Shown here: one piece after another, positions 39,586-48,144 of the stretch
How positions within the stretch are numbered: position 1 is the first letter of the stretch
Layout of the letters: each line of letters opens with the position of its first letter
Assembly: GCF_000819445.1 (NCBI RefSeq)
Contig: NZ_CP005286.1
Coordinates: forward strand, 930,001 to 994,000
Reading direction: 5' to 3'
Source: Corynebacterium humireducens NBRC 106098 = DSM 45392
Lineage (GTDB): Bacteria; Actinomycetota; Actinomycetes; Mycobacteriales; Mycobacteriaceae
Length of the DNA stretch: 64,000 bases
Notes under the pieces: model-generated
Seen by the model: the letters and a program-made list of their open reading frames with translations, nothing else
The model's database searches: none
Told to the model about the DNA's origin: nothing
Translations under genes and position numbers: made by a program

Positions 39586-41246
39586 CCACCCAGACCCCGC
39601 TGCTCGAGATGAAGGACGTGAAGATCTCCTTCACCTCCTCCACCGGCGTCGTCGAGGCCGTCCGCGGCATCGACATGACCATCTACCCGGGGCAGTCCGT
39701 CGCCATCGTCGGCGAGTCCGGCTCCGGCAAGTCCACCGCCGCCATGTCGATCCTCGGCCTGCTGCCGGGCACCGGCAAGGTCACCGGCGGGCAGATCCTC
39801 TTCAACGGCGAGGACATCACCGGGCTCAACGGCAAGGAGATGCAGAAGTACCGCGGCTCCGAGATCGGCCTGGTCCCGCAGGACCCGATGTCCAACCTCA
39901 ACCCGGTGTGGCGCGTGGGCACGCAGGTCGCCGAGTCCCTGCGCGCCAACAACGTGGTCAAGGGTTCTGCCGTCGGGGACCGCGTCGCCGAGCTGCTGGA
40001 GGAGGCCGGGCTGCCCGACGCCCAGCGCCGCGCCCGCCAGTACCCGCACGAGTATTCCGGAGGCATGCGCCAGCGCGCGCTCATCGCCATCGGCCTGGCG
40101 GCCCGCCCGAAGCTGCTCATCGCCGATGAGCCGACCTCGGCGCTGGACGTCACCGTGCAGAAGCGCATCCTCGACCACCTCGAGGGTCTCACCGAGGAAC
40201 TCGGCACCGCCGTGCTGTTCATCACCCACGACCTCGGCCTGGCCGCCGAGCGCGCCGAGCACCTGGTGGTCATGCACCGGGGCCGCATCGTCGAGTCCGG
40301 CCCCAGCCTGCAGATCCTCCGCGACCCGCAGCACCCCTACACCCGTCGCCTGGTGAAGGCGGCGCCCTCGCTGGCCTCCGCCCGCATCCAGTCGGCGCTG
40401 GCCGCCGGCGTGGAGTCGACCGAGCTGGTCGCCCACGGCCGTGAGGGGAAGCAGGAGGAGGTCATCCGCGTGGAGAACCTCACCAAGATCTTCGGTGAGA
40501 ACAAGGCCGTCGACGACGTCTCCTTCACCGTCCGCAAGGGCACGACACTCGCCCTGGTGGGGGAGTCCGGGTCCGGCAAGTCGACGGTGGCGAACATGGT
40601 GCTCAACCTGCTCGACCCGACCAGCGGCAAGGTGTTCTACAAGGGCACCGACCTGTCGACGCTGAGCAACAAGGAATTGTTCGACATGCGCCGCAAGATG
40701 CAGGTCGTGTTCCAGAACCCCTACGGCTCACTCGACCCGATGTTCTCCATCTACCGGTGCATCGAGGAGCCGCTGGCCCTGCACGGGGTGGGCAGCCGCA
40801 AGGAGCGGGAGGCGCGCGTCGCCGAACTGCTTGACATGGTGGCCATGCCGCGTTCCGCCATGCGCCGTTTCCCCAACGAGCTCTCCGGCGGTCAGCGCCA
40901 GCGCATCGCCATCGCGCGCGCCCTGGCGCTGCGGCCGGAGGTGCTGGTGCTCGACGAGGCGGTCTCCGCCCTCGACGTGCTCGTGCAGAACCAGATCATC
41001 CGCCTGCTCGCCGAACTGCAGGAGGAGCTCGACCTGTCCTACCTGTTCATCACCCACGACCTCGCGGTGGTCCGGCAGACCGCCGACGACATCGTGGTGA
41101 TGAAGCAGGGTGCGATCGTCGAGCAGGGCACCTCCGACGAGGTGTTCGCCGACCCGAAGGAGGAGTACACCCGCGACCTCATCAACTCCGTCCCGGGCCT
41201 CAACATCGAGCTCGGCACGGGTGAGAACCTGGGGCTCGTCGAGTAG
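39582..41246 (+). CDS. Peptide ABC transporter ATPase, fused DppD-DppF type
   Basis: The 554-residue protein joins two ABC ATPase domains. The first (about 1-260) has VGESGSGKSTAAMS, YSGGMRQRALIAIGL and DEPTSALDV. The second (about 290-554) has VGESGSGKSTVANM, LSGGQRQRIAIARALAL and DEAVSALDV, with Ala in place of the usual Pro in the second DEP motif. Fusion of DppD and DppF is frequent in actinobacteria. It completes the binding-protein/DppB/DppC importer. The converging cinA-like gene ends 11 bp further on. Confidence 0.93.
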   Translation: MTTQTPLLEMKDVKISFTSSTGVVEAVRGIDMTIYPGQSVAIVGESGSGKSTAAMSILGLLPGTGKVTGGQILFNGEDITGLNGKEMQKYRGSEIGLVPQDPMSNLNPVWRVGTQVAESLRANNVVKGSAVGDRVAELLEEAGLPDAQRRARQYPHEYSGGMRQRALIAIGLAARPKLLIADEPTSALDVTVQKRILDHLEGLTEELGTAVLFITHDLGLAAERAEHLVVMHRGRIVESGPSLQILRDPQHPYTRRLVKAAPSLASARIQSALAAGVESTELVAHGREGKQEEVIRVENLTKIFGENKAVDDVSFTVRKGTTLALVGESGSGKSTVANMVLNLLDPTSGKVFYKGTDLSTLSNKELFDMRRKMQVVFQNPYGSLDPMFSIYRCIEEPLALHGVGSRKEREARVAELLDMVAMPRSAMRRFPNELSGGQRQRIAIARALALRPEVLVLDEAVSALDVLVQNQIIRLLAELQEELDLSYLFITHDLAVVRQTADDIVVMKQGAIVEQGTSDEVFADPKEEYTRDLINSVPGLNIELGTGENLGLVE

Positions 41247-41257
41247 GGGAGGCCGGT

Positions 41258-41710
41258 TCAGCCGCGCATCTGCGCGGCGAGCTGGCGTAGGGCGTGCGCG
41301 CGGGCGGCGGCGAGCACCTGCCCGGGCGTGCCCGGGAAACAGTGCTCCTCGACGCTCTCCCGTCCCCGCACCAGCGTCGCGATGACGACGGTGCCCGGTG
41401 GTTGACCCGCCTGTCCGGCGGGGCCGCCGGCGCCGCTGATCGCGATGACGGCGTCCGCCCCCATGAGGTCGGTGAGGGAGGCGGCCATCGTCGAGACGCA
41501 TTCCGCGGAGATGACGGGGCAGTCGGGGGCGACGCCGAGGACGCGTTGTTTAGTCCGGGTCTGGTAGGCGACGACACCGCCGGCGAACCACTCCGAGGAG
41601 TCGTCCGCGGCGGCGAGTTCGGCGGCCAGGGAGCCGCCGGTGAGTGATTCCGCCACCGCCACCGTGTAGCCGTGCCCGCGGGCGAGCGCGGCGATCTGGT
41701 CGGCGGTCAT
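41258..41710 (-). CDS. CinA-family nicotinamide-nucleotide amidohydrolase (PncC-like)
   Basis: The 150-residue protein is the stand-alone C-terminal CinA domain: AVAESLTGGSLAAELAA, SSEWFAGGVVAYQTRTKQRV, then AIAISGAGGPAGQAGQPPGT with the glycine-rich site. PncC enzymes deamidate nicotinamide mononucleotide in NAD salvage. No ribosome binding site is present; its ATG lies 3 bp after the stop of the small FPASDPP protein, so it is probably translated by reinitiation. Confidence 0.85.
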   Translation of the reverse strand: MTADQIAALARGHGYTVAVAESLTGGSLAAELAAADDSSEWFAGGVVAYQTRTKQRVLGVAPDCPVISAECVSTMAASLTDLMGADAVIAISGAGGPAGQAGQPPGTVVIATLVRGRESVEEHCFPGTPGQVLAAARAHALRQLAAQMRG

Positions 41711-41713
41711 GGC

Positions 41714-41899
41714 CTAGTAGTTGGCGGGTGGATCGGAGGCGGGGAAGGACTCCTCCTCGAACTGCTCCACCAGCTCCTCCTCGCTGGCCTTGTCACCCTT
41801 GCCGGGGTTCTCAGTGTCGGTGTTGTCCGGGTGTCCGGGGTCGGTCTCCTCGGCGAAACGGGTGTCGTCGAGGTCGGGGTTCTTCGGGTCGGTGTTCAT
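41714..41899 (-). CDS. Small acidic protein with C-terminal FPASDPPANY tail (paralogue 1)
   Basis: The 61-residue product starts MNTDPKNPDLDDTRFAEETD, is highly acidic and presumably disordered, and ends VEQFEEESFPASDPPANY. The end is shared almost exactly with the product at 45670-45846 (QESFPASDPPANY). AAAGGA 8 bases before the ATG is a good ribosome binding site. Short proteins ending in FPASDPP occur in many bacteria, but I know no function. It is the first gene of a pair with the cinA-like gene. Confidence 0.7.
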   Translation of the reverse strand: MNTDPKNPDLDDTRFAEETDPGHPDNTDTENPGKGDKASEEELVEQFEEESFPASDPPANY

Positions 41900-41953
41900 G
41901 GGAGGGTCCTTTCGTGAAGTGTGACGGGTACCACATATGCAAGTGTACTCATT

Positions 41954-43447
41954 TCACTCCACCTGTGGCAGGTCCTTGACCGCCGGACCCTCGAGCACCG
42001 TCCCGTCGGCGGCGAAACGCGAGCCGTGCAGGGGACAGTCCCAGGACTGCTCCACCTCGTTCCACTCCAGCAGCCCGCCCATGTGCGTGCACAGGAGGCT
42101 GACCCGGCAGGTGCGACCGTCGACCACCGACTCGCCCACCGGGCGCACCCCGGCGCGGCCGGTGGCCGCCTCACCCTCGTCGAGGACGCTGCTGTCGTCC
42201 GGGCCCCGCGTGGGCTCGCCCGTCAGCGCCCCCGCCAGGTGTCCGGCGGCGGCGGTGGCTGCCTTCGTCAGCGTGGACGCCGTGGTGGCCGCGGTGGCGG
42301 CCACCGAGGGGCTGCCGAACGTCAGGGTCGGCTCCCGGCCTGCAACGAGGTCGGCGACGATGTGCGCCGCCGCGGGGGCCGCGGCCAGGCCCCACTTGCT
42401 GTAGCCGCCGGCGAAGAACACGCGGTCCCCACCCCAGCTGAGCTTCTCGACGACCGGCAGCATCGACACCGGGTGGTAGTCCTGCGCCGACCAGGCGTGG
42501 GTGCGTCGGGCGCCGGGGACGTGGTGGTCGGCCCAGGCGTCGAGGTCCGCCAGGCGGGCACCGGTGTCCGCCTCCTGGCCGGTGGGGTGACCCTGGCCGC
42601 CGACGAGCAGCCACTCGTCCCCGTCGACCCGGGCCGTGCGCAGTGAGATGGTCGGCTCCTCGGCGCTGATGAACATCCCCTCCGGCAGGGGGCCGGGTGC
42701 CCGGTAGGCGCACAGGTAGGAGCGCTGCGCGGCCAGGGACATGGTGGTGCGGCCGTGGTCGAGAATCGGGGAGGCCGTGGCCAGCACCACCTTCCCGGCG
42801 TGCAGGGTGCCCGCGGTGGTCTCCACGGTGACGCCGTCGGCGCCGGAGTCCAGCCCGGTCACCCGGGTGTGGTCGTGGATGCTGCCGCCGGCGTCGACGA
42901 CCGCCCGGCCCAGCGCCACGAGCAGGTCAGCGGGGTCGAGCTGCAGCATGTCCGGCAGCGCCACCGCCAGGTGGGTGGCGAACTCCTCCGCCGGATGCTC
43001 GATGAGCTCGACGGGCAGGCCCAGGTCCCGGGCCGTCGCGTACTCCCGGCGCACGGCCTCCGCCCCGTCGTCGGTGGTGGAGAACGTCACCGCCCGGGTG
43101 CGTTCGACGGGCACGTCGTGGTCGCGGCAGAATCCGGCCATCCACTCCAGGCCGAAGTCGTTGGCGGCCAGGTACGCGGCGGCCGCGTCCCGGCCGTGGC
43201 GGTCGGCGATGTCACTCAGCCGCGTGCGCTGCAGCAACGTGGCTTTCGCGGTGGTCGCTCCGCTGGCCCCGGCACCGACGCGCCGGGCCTCGACGACGGC
43301 CACCCGCAGCCCGGCGCGGGCCAGCAGCAGCGCGGTGTGCAGGCCGGTGAATCCGGCGCCGACGACGGCGACGTCGACACGCAGTCCGGAGGGTAGGGCG
43401 GTGAGGGGTATCTCGGCGGTGACGTCCCGCCACAGTGGGGTGGTCAT
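41954..43447 (-). CDS. FAD-dependent oxidoreductase with a C-terminal Rieske [2Fe-2S] domain
   Basis: The 497-residue protein has a DAO-type FAD domain (VAVVGAGFTGLHTALLLARA, second FAD contact RVFFAGGYSKWGLAAAPAAA). After a linker it has a Rieske domain with both cluster motifs, CTHMGG and CPLHGS (about residues 445-470). This architecture is common in actinobacteria, with unknown amine or osmolyte substrates. GGAG 5 bases before the ATG sets the start. The 98 bp upstream contain no gene. It is the middle of a run of stress-like minus-strand genes. Confidence 0.85.
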   Translation of the reverse strand: MTTPLWRDVTAEIPLTALPSGLRVDVAVVGAGFTGLHTALLLARAGLRVAVVEARRVGAGASGATTAKATLLQRTRLSDIADRHGRDAAAAYLAANDFGLEWMAGFCRDHDVPVERTRAVTFSTTDDGAEAVRREYATARDLGLPVELIEHPAEEFATHLAVALPDMLQLDPADLLVALGRAVVDAGGSIHDHTRVTGLDSGADGVTVETTAGTLHAGKVVLATASPILDHGRTTMSLAAQRSYLCAYRAPGPLPEGMFISAEEPTISLRTARVDGDEWLLVGGQGHPTGQEADTGARLADLDAWADHHVPGARRTHAWSAQDYHPVSMLPVVEKLSWGGDRVFFAGGYSKWGLAAAPAAAHIVADLVAGREPTLTFGSPSVAATAATTASTLTKAATAAAGHLAGALTGEPTRGPDDSSVLDEGEAATGRAGVRPVGESVVDGRTCRVSLLCTHMGGLLEWNEVEQSWDCPLHGSRFAADGTVLEGPAVKDLPQVE

Positions 43448-43545
43448 GGTTGCTCCTCAGGGTCGGGGACGACTGTGATGCAGCCGTCGTGATTCTTGTC
43501 GGACTTGTCGTGACGGAGGCTGCCGGTGCGTCCCCTCATGGCTCA

Positions 43546-45198
43546 TCAGTCCCAGAAGGTGTCGCGGTCGTCGCGCAGCGCCCGCTCGCGTGCGTAGGCG
43601 TGGACGCGCTCCAGGGTCTCCAGCTGGCGGCGGGAGGAGGCGATGAGGTCGTCGAAGACCTGCGGGTCGAGCTGCAGTCCCTCCGCGTGTTCGCGCAGGG
43701 TCTCCCAGCCGCCCAGCTTGCCGCTCACCGCGGAGCGCATGAGCTCGGCCTCGAGGAGCATCGTCATGGGGGAGCGTTCGAGGACGCGGCCGTTGAGCTT
43801 GAGGCGGCCGACCCGCTCGCCGACCCAGGCGACGGCCTGGCGGTAGGGCTTGCGGGCGAGGCCGAGGTCCTCGATGACGTTGCGCAGCAGCTCGCGGTCG
43901 GAGCGGATCTCATCGGCGACGGTGGACAGCTCGGAGAACATGGGGGTGTCCACGTAGTCCGCGGCCATCCGCTCGATGCGGTTGACGCCGGCGGTGGCGC
44001 CGGTGAGGTGGTCGGAGAGGTAGAGCTCGAGCAGGTCCTTCGTGTAGTGGTCCGGGATCTTCTCCTCCCCGCCGGAGGCGTCGCCGCTGCCGGCATCGGC
44101 ACCTTCCCCGGCCTGCTCGCCGACGGCCTGGTGGAGCAGCTCGTCCTTGTCGCGCGGACGCAGCGGGGGAGAGGGCAGGCCGCGGCCCTCGATCATGCCG
44201 TCGAGAAGCTCGGCGAAGGCGTCGGCGGCGGAGATCTCCGGGCGCCAGCCCAGTTCGGAGGCGGCGCGGGAGTTGTCCATGAGCGGGACCTCCATGCCCA
44301 TGTCCAGCCAGCCGGCGTCGGCGGGGACGGTGCCGGACTTGTGGGCGGCGACCAGTCCGGCGCGCACGACGGCGGGCGGCAGCTCCAGGTAGCGGCCGTG
44401 GTCGACGATGTCGGCGAGTTCCTGCGGCCCGAGGACGTCGTCGGCGCAGACGTTGAACGCCCCGCCGATCTTCTTCAGCACCGCCGCGACGTAGGCGCGG
44501 CCCAGGTCGTCGGCGTGGACGGCCTGGAGGAGGATCCCCTTCGGCACCGGCAGAGCCGGCGGCCGGCCCGCCCGCAGCGCCTGCAGGGGGACGAGGTTGC
44601 CGAGGAAGTAGCGGTGGATCTCGGCGCCGGCGTCGCCCTGGAAGGTCAGGCCGGGGCGCAGGCGGGTGACGGTGACGTCCGGGTGGGCGGCCTCGAATTC
44701 GTCGAGCACCTGCTCCTGGGCGGCCTTGTCGACGCTGTAGTGCGAGCTCTCGATGCCGCCGGTGGGCCAGGACTCGTCGCGAAACGGCGGTTGTCCACCC
44801 TCCCCGCGGGCCTCGTCGGGGGAGTAGGCGCCCACGCTGGAGGTGACCACCAGGTGGGGGACGCCGGCCTGCGCGACGGCCTCGGCGACGCGCCGGGTGC
44901 CCTCGACGTTGACGCGGCGCAGCAGTTCGCGGCGGTCGTTGGGCTGGATGAGCCAGGCGAGGTGGATGACGGCGTCGACACCCTGGAAGGCCTCGACCAG
45001 GGAGGCGACGGCGTCGTCGTGGGTGGAGGCGGCGGCGATGTCGATGGAGTGCCACTCGACCCCGTCGTAGGGCGGGTGGTCCTGCTCGGGTAGCCGCCGG
45101 GCGATGCCGACGAGGCCGGTGACCTCGGGCGTGGCGTGCAGGGCGCGGAGGGCGGCGGTGCCGTGGTTGCCGGTGGCTCCGACGATGGCGATCTTCAT
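43546..45198 (-). CDS. NAD-dependent epimerase-like SDR fused to a helical ferritin-like domain
   Basis: The 550-residue protein has an extended SDR domain (about 1-345: IAIVGATGNHGTAALRALHA, DAVIHLAWLIQPND, VVTSSVGAYSP, catalytic HYSVDKAAQE). An acidic linker and a helical domain of about 165 residues follow (DLLELYLSDHLTGATAGVNR, then VGERVGRLKLNGRVLERSPM). The second part resembles a widespread actinobacterial all-helical, ferritin-like family usually encoded as a separate small protein. The substrate is unknown. The start ATG 45198 follows GAGGAGAACCCC. The fusion suggests that both activities serve one process, perhaps stress tolerance. Confidence 0.8.
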   Translation of the reverse strand: MKIAIVGATGNHGTAALRALHATPEVTGLVGIARRLPEQDHPPYDGVEWHSIDIAAASTHDDAVASLVEAFQGVDAVIHLAWLIQPNDRRELLRRVNVEGTRRVAEAVAQAGVPHLVVTSSVGAYSPDEARGEGGQPPFRDESWPTGGIESSHYSVDKAAQEQVLDEFEAAHPDVTVTRLRPGLTFQGDAGAEIHRYFLGNLVPLQALRAGRPPALPVPKGILLQAVHADDLGRAYVAAVLKKIGGAFNVCADDVLGPQELADIVDHGRYLELPPAVVRAGLVAAHKSGTVPADAGWLDMGMEVPLMDNSRAASELGWRPEISAADAFAELLDGMIEGRGLPSPPLRPRDKDELLHQAVGEQAGEGADAGSGDASGGEEKIPDHYTKDLLELYLSDHLTGATAGVNRIERMAADYVDTPMFSELSTVADEIRSDRELLRNVIEDLGLARKPYRQAVAWVGERVGRLKLNGRVLERSPMTMLLEAELMRSAVSGKLGGWETLREHAEGLQLDPQVFDDLIASSRRQLETLERVHAYARERALRDDRDTFWD

Positions 45199-45251
45199 GG
45201 GGTTCTCCTCGTGTCGTGGGTGTCGTACCGTGTACTGCCGAGGAAACGGGA

Positions 45252-45284
45252 AAACCCATCACATTTCAAGCATGTGATGGGTTT
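45252..45284 (-). terminator. Rho-independent terminator after arsC-like gene
   Basis: AAACCCATCACAT and ATGTGATGGGTTT form a 13-bp stem with a 7-base loop. Read on the minus strand, the stem ends in TTTT, giving a terminator for the gene that ends at 45299. Confidence 0.8.
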
Positions 45285-45298
45285 CGGCTGGTCAGATA

Positions 45299-45649
45299 CT
45301 AGAGAATCTCGTCGATGGCCTCGGTCGGGCGCGCGATGCGGGTGCCCTTCGAGGTGACCACGAACGGACGCTCGATGAGGCGCGGGTGTGCGGCCATCGC
45401 GGCCAGCAGCGCATCCTCGGGCGTGTCCGGTGAGAGTCCCAGCTCCCGGTACTCCGCCTCGCGGGTGCGGATGGCGTCGTGGACGGTGATCCCGGCGGCG
45501 TCGACAAGCTCCCTGAGCTTCTCGACGTCCGGCGTGTCCTCCAGGTATCGGATGACCTCGGGTTCGATGTCGCGTTCCCGCAGGTACTCCAGCGCCTGGC
45601 GGGACTTGGAGCAGCGTGGGTTGTGGTAGATCGTCACGTTGTCGTTCAT
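45299..45649 (-). CDS. arsC: ArsC-family arsenate reductase (glutaredoxin-type)
   Basis: The 116-residue protein starts MNDNVTIYHNPRCSKSRQAL, with the catalytic Cys in NPRCSKSR and the arginines typical of ArsC (RPFVV region near residue 94). Arsenate is reduced to arsenite using a thiol partner, here probably a mycoredoxin or glutaredoxin system. No arsenite exporter or ArsR is adjacent, so a general thiol-redox role is also possible. Two GTCGANAAGC words lie 7 bases apart in opposite orientation inside the gene (45500-45526). It follows the second FPASDPP gene by 20 bp, likely in one transcript ending at 45252. Confidence 0.88.
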   Translation of the reverse strand: MNDNVTIYHNPRCSKSRQALEYLRERDIEPEVIRYLEDTPDVEKLRELVDAAGITVHDAIRTREAEYRELGLSPDTPEDALLAAMAAHPRLIERPFVVTSKGTRIARPTEAIDEIL

Positions 45650-45669
45650 GCCACAACCCTGCCTGCGGG

Positions 45670-45846
45670 TCAGTAGTTCGCGGGCGGGTCACTGGCGGGG
45701 AAGGACTCCTGGCCCCACTCCTCGGGCAGCTCCTCGCGCTGCTCCGGGGTGCTCTTGCCGACGTCCTCGGGGTGGTTGTGGGTGAACGGCTTGTCCTCCG
45801 GGAACTCCCAGGTGTGGCCCTTCTTGCCGGTGTTGTCGGTGCTCAT
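45670..45846 (-). CDS. Small acidic protein with C-terminal FPASDPPANY tail (paralogue 2)
   Basis: The 58-residue product starts MSTDNTGKKGHTWEFPEDKP and ends REELPEEWGQESFPASDPPANY in shared tail form. Only the last 12-13 residues match the product at 41714-41899; the first parts are unrelated in sequence though both are hydrophilic. AAAGGAA precedes the ATG at 45846. It lies just upstream of arsC, as paralogue 1 lies just upstream of the cinA-like gene. Confidence 0.7.
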   Translation of the reverse strand: MSTDNTGKKGHTWEFPEDKPFTHNHPEDVGKSTPEQREELPEEWGQESFPASDPPANY

Positions 45847-45935
45847 GGCACGTTCCTTTCGTTCGTAGGTGGGTGATAACCCCAACCTACCCACCAAAAG
45901 TGCGCCAGATCACAACAATGTGGTAACTATTCGGA

Positions 45936-46472
45936 TTACTCCGCGGGGACCAGCGTGACGTTCTCGGCCCAGGTCAGTTCGATGCCCAGGGTGCGCAGCC
46001 ACTCCATGGCGTCGTCCTGGTGGCGGGTGATGCCCTCCACGGCGGTCAGCGTCGTGTCGATGGCCCGCTCGGCGTCCTCGGCGGTGATGAGGCCGGCGGA
46101 GGTGGCGGCGGCCAGCTCGTCGATGTCCTGCACGTCGATCGGCTCGCCGGTGACGGACACGAGGTCGACGTAGAGGTCACGGGTGGACCACACGTCGTCC
46201 CGGACGTGGATGTCGGCGACGTCGAAGTAGAAGTCCTGGCGCTCGTCGACACCCTCGCGGAAGTGGAAGATGTTGGCGCGCAGGCCGAGCTTCGGCAGCA
46301 GCCAGGACTCCAGGTAGCCGAAACGGGGATGGTTGGCGCCGCGCGCCATGTACAGGCCGAAGTCGGTGACCCGGTAGGTGTCCACCGCGCGGAGGTGGCC
46401 CTTCGGGTCGATGTTGATCCGGTCGGAGGTGTTGAAGGTCTCCTCCTTGACCGGGTGCAGATCAGCAGTCAT
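45936..46472 (-). CDS. DUF402 domain protein
   Basis: The 178-residue protein contains the DUF402 barrel (YRVTDFGLYMARGANHPRFG, then DFYFDVADIHVRDDVWSTRD and LYVDLVSVTGEPIDVQDIDE). It ends with a helical segment. Some DUF402 proteins are nucleoside-di/triphosphate phosphatases; others are unassigned. GAGGTAAC a few bases before ATG 46472 is the ribosome binding site. The exported-protein gene upstream on the same strand ends 5 bp before it, so the two are probably co-transcribed. Confidence 0.78.
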   Translation of the reverse strand: MTADLHPVKEETFNTSDRINIDPKGHLRAVDTYRVTDFGLYMARGANHPRFGYLESWLLPKLGLRANIFHFREGVDERQDFYFDVADIHVRDDVWSTRDLYVDLVSVTGEPIDVQDIDELAAATSAGLITAEDAERAIDTTLTAVEGITRHQDDAMEWLRTLGIELTWAENVTLVPAE

Positions 46473-46477
46473 GACTG

Positions 46478-47164
46478 TTACCTCGCATCGATGATCGCAG
46501 CTGTGGGGATGAACGTGCACGGCCCGTCCTCGGTGTGGACGGTGCCGGAGACGACGGCCACGACGGTGCCGTGGCCGGTGTCGGCGGCACCCGAGAGGGT
46601 GGCCGGTCCATCGGGGTTGATGCCGTGGTTGCCCAGCGGCGTCGCACCCGTGCGCAGCGTGTTGATGTTCGCCCAGTTGACGGTCATGCCACCCTGCTCC
46701 GGGGTGGCCGGTGCAGTGCCCAGTGCGGTGAAGACGAAGGCCATCTGGCCGTCGGCCGCACCCGGGGCCGGGATCTCGGCGGGGCCGGGGACGGCGATGG
46801 CCGAGCCGACGGCGTCGAGCTCGCCGCCGATGCAGGAGCCCGAGACGGTCGGCCAGTAGAACTGGGTGAACCGCGGGGCGTTGTCCGGCAGCTCCGGGCC
46901 CCCGTCGCCGTTGACGCCGGCGGCGAAGGCCAGTCCCGAGAGCAGGGCGTTGCGCAGGTCGGCCGGCATCCACGGCTGGTTGGCGAAGGAGCGGATCTCC
47001 TCCTGGGTCCGCGGCGTCGGGCGACCGAGCTCGTCAAGTGGGTTGTGGCTGGAGAGATCGGGGAAGGGGGCGGCCTGTGCGGCGGGGGCGTTCAGTCCCA
47101 CTGCGCCGACCATGCCGACCACGGTGAGTGCGATGGCGGTGGTGACGGCAATCGTCCTCATCAT
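46478..47164 (-). CDS. Secreted protein conserved in mycolic-acid bacteria, function unknown
   Basis: The product (about 228 residues) has a signal peptide (MMRTIAVTTAIALTVVGMVG, cleavage near AQAA). Its mature domain (FTQFYWPTVSGSCIGGELDA, then GPAEIPAPGAADGQMAFVFT, TVNWANINTLRTG and SGAADTGHGTVVAVVSGTVH) resembles exported proteins I know from Nocardia and Rhodococcus without a function. One Cys pair may form a disulphide. The start is uncertain: ATG 47164 has a weak ribosome binding site, and an upstream GTG near 47182 with GGAAGAGAG is possible. The 262 bp to the next gene hold promoter-like AT-rich stretches (47280-47400) but no gene that I can support. Confidence 0.65.
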   Translation of the reverse strand: MMRTIAVTTAIALTVVGMVGAVGLNAPAAQAAPFPDLSSHNPLDELGRPTPRTQEEIRSFANQPWMPADLRNALLSGLAFAAGVNGDGGPELPDNAPRFTQFYWPTVSGSCIGGELDAVGSAIAVPGPAEIPAPGAADGQMAFVFTALGTAPATPEQGGMTVNWANINTLRTGATPLGNHGINPDGPATLSGAADTGHGTVVAVVSGTVHTEDGPCTFIPTAAIIDAR

Positions 47165-47426
47165 GGTGGTCCGTGCGGTGTGTCCCACTGACTGGCTCTC
47201 TTCCGGGTGATCTCGGGGCGATGTCGCGGATGTCACGGAGGGCCCTGCGGCGCGTCAGTCACAAACGCAACTTGGGTAACGGTAGTTTCGATACCCAACA
47301 ATATTCACTTGCGTGATGGATTCAACCGGAATGGAGAAAACCCGGTCACTCCTAGTGTCGCTCGTCGAGATTGTTTCGTTACATTTGTCCGGAAAGCCAT
47401 CGTGAACTGCGGGGTAGCGTGGGGGC

Positions 47427-48005
47427 ATGGTGAGGGTGACGCGGACAGGCCGGGCAGGCACGGTCCTCGCGGGGGTGGTCGTGCTGACGGGTGTCGCGGC
47501 GGGCGCGTGCGGCAACCTCGTCGACACGAGCAACTACGACACACGTGGCGGCCTGGCCCTCGGGATGAACGGGGCCGGCGAGATCATCGCCCACGTCGAG
47601 GCCTGCCAGTTCCGGGTGGATGAGGTGCGTGTCGTCCAGGGCCGCGAACTGCTCGGGGGTGAGCCGAATCCGCGGCTCGGGCTCCTGGTCACCGATCAGC
47701 CGCAGACCGGCAGATTCGAGGTCAACCTCAGCAACCCCCGGGCACCCTGGCGGGCGGAGCAGCCGCTCACGGAGCCGCCGGACCCGGAGCACATCGTCAT
47801 CGTCGACGCCATGCCGGACGGCTCGACCTCCCCGAAGATCGAAGGCATCAGGCAGGAATCGGCGTCGCGGGTGGAGCTGGAGGCGCTGGCGCCGGGTGAG
47901 GTCATCGTCAGCGAGTGGAACCCGGACGCCGGCCCCTCCGAGAGTCCTCTGCGCAATGTCAGGATCCGGCTGGAGGACTTCCACCCGGAGTGCCCGGCGG
48001 AGTGA
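47427..48005 (+). CDS. Putative lipoprotein of unknown function
   Basis: The 192-residue product has an N-terminal hydrophobic stretch (RAGTVLAGVVVLTGVAAGAC) ending in a possible lipobox cysteine. A beta-rich domain follows (EIIAHVEACQFRVDEVRVVQ, then GRFEVNLSNPRAPW and VRIRLEDFHPECPAE). I recognise no named family. TAGCGT is 6 bases before the ATG and no ribosome binding site is visible: leaderless. It precedes typA but has 139 bp between, with a typA promoter. Confidence 0.6.
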   Translation: MVRVTRTGRAGTVLAGVVVLTGVAAGACGNLVDTSNYDTRGGLALGMNGAGEIIAHVEACQFRVDEVRVVQGRELLGGEPNPRLGLLVTDQPQTGRFEVNLSNPRAPWRAEQPLTEPPDPEHIVIVDAMPDGSTSPKIEGIRQESASRVELEALAPGEVIVSEWNPDAGPSESPLRNVRIRLEDFHPECPAE

Positions 48006-48144
48006 GCGTCGGCCCGTGTTCCGCGACACTCGATAGTGCAATACCCCCTGAATGCGAGTATCGTCAAGGGCTGTTCACCACCGCCGCCGCCGTCTCCCCA
48101 GTGCAGACCGTGGCCGCGACCCTTTCTATAGGAGCAGCCCACTC

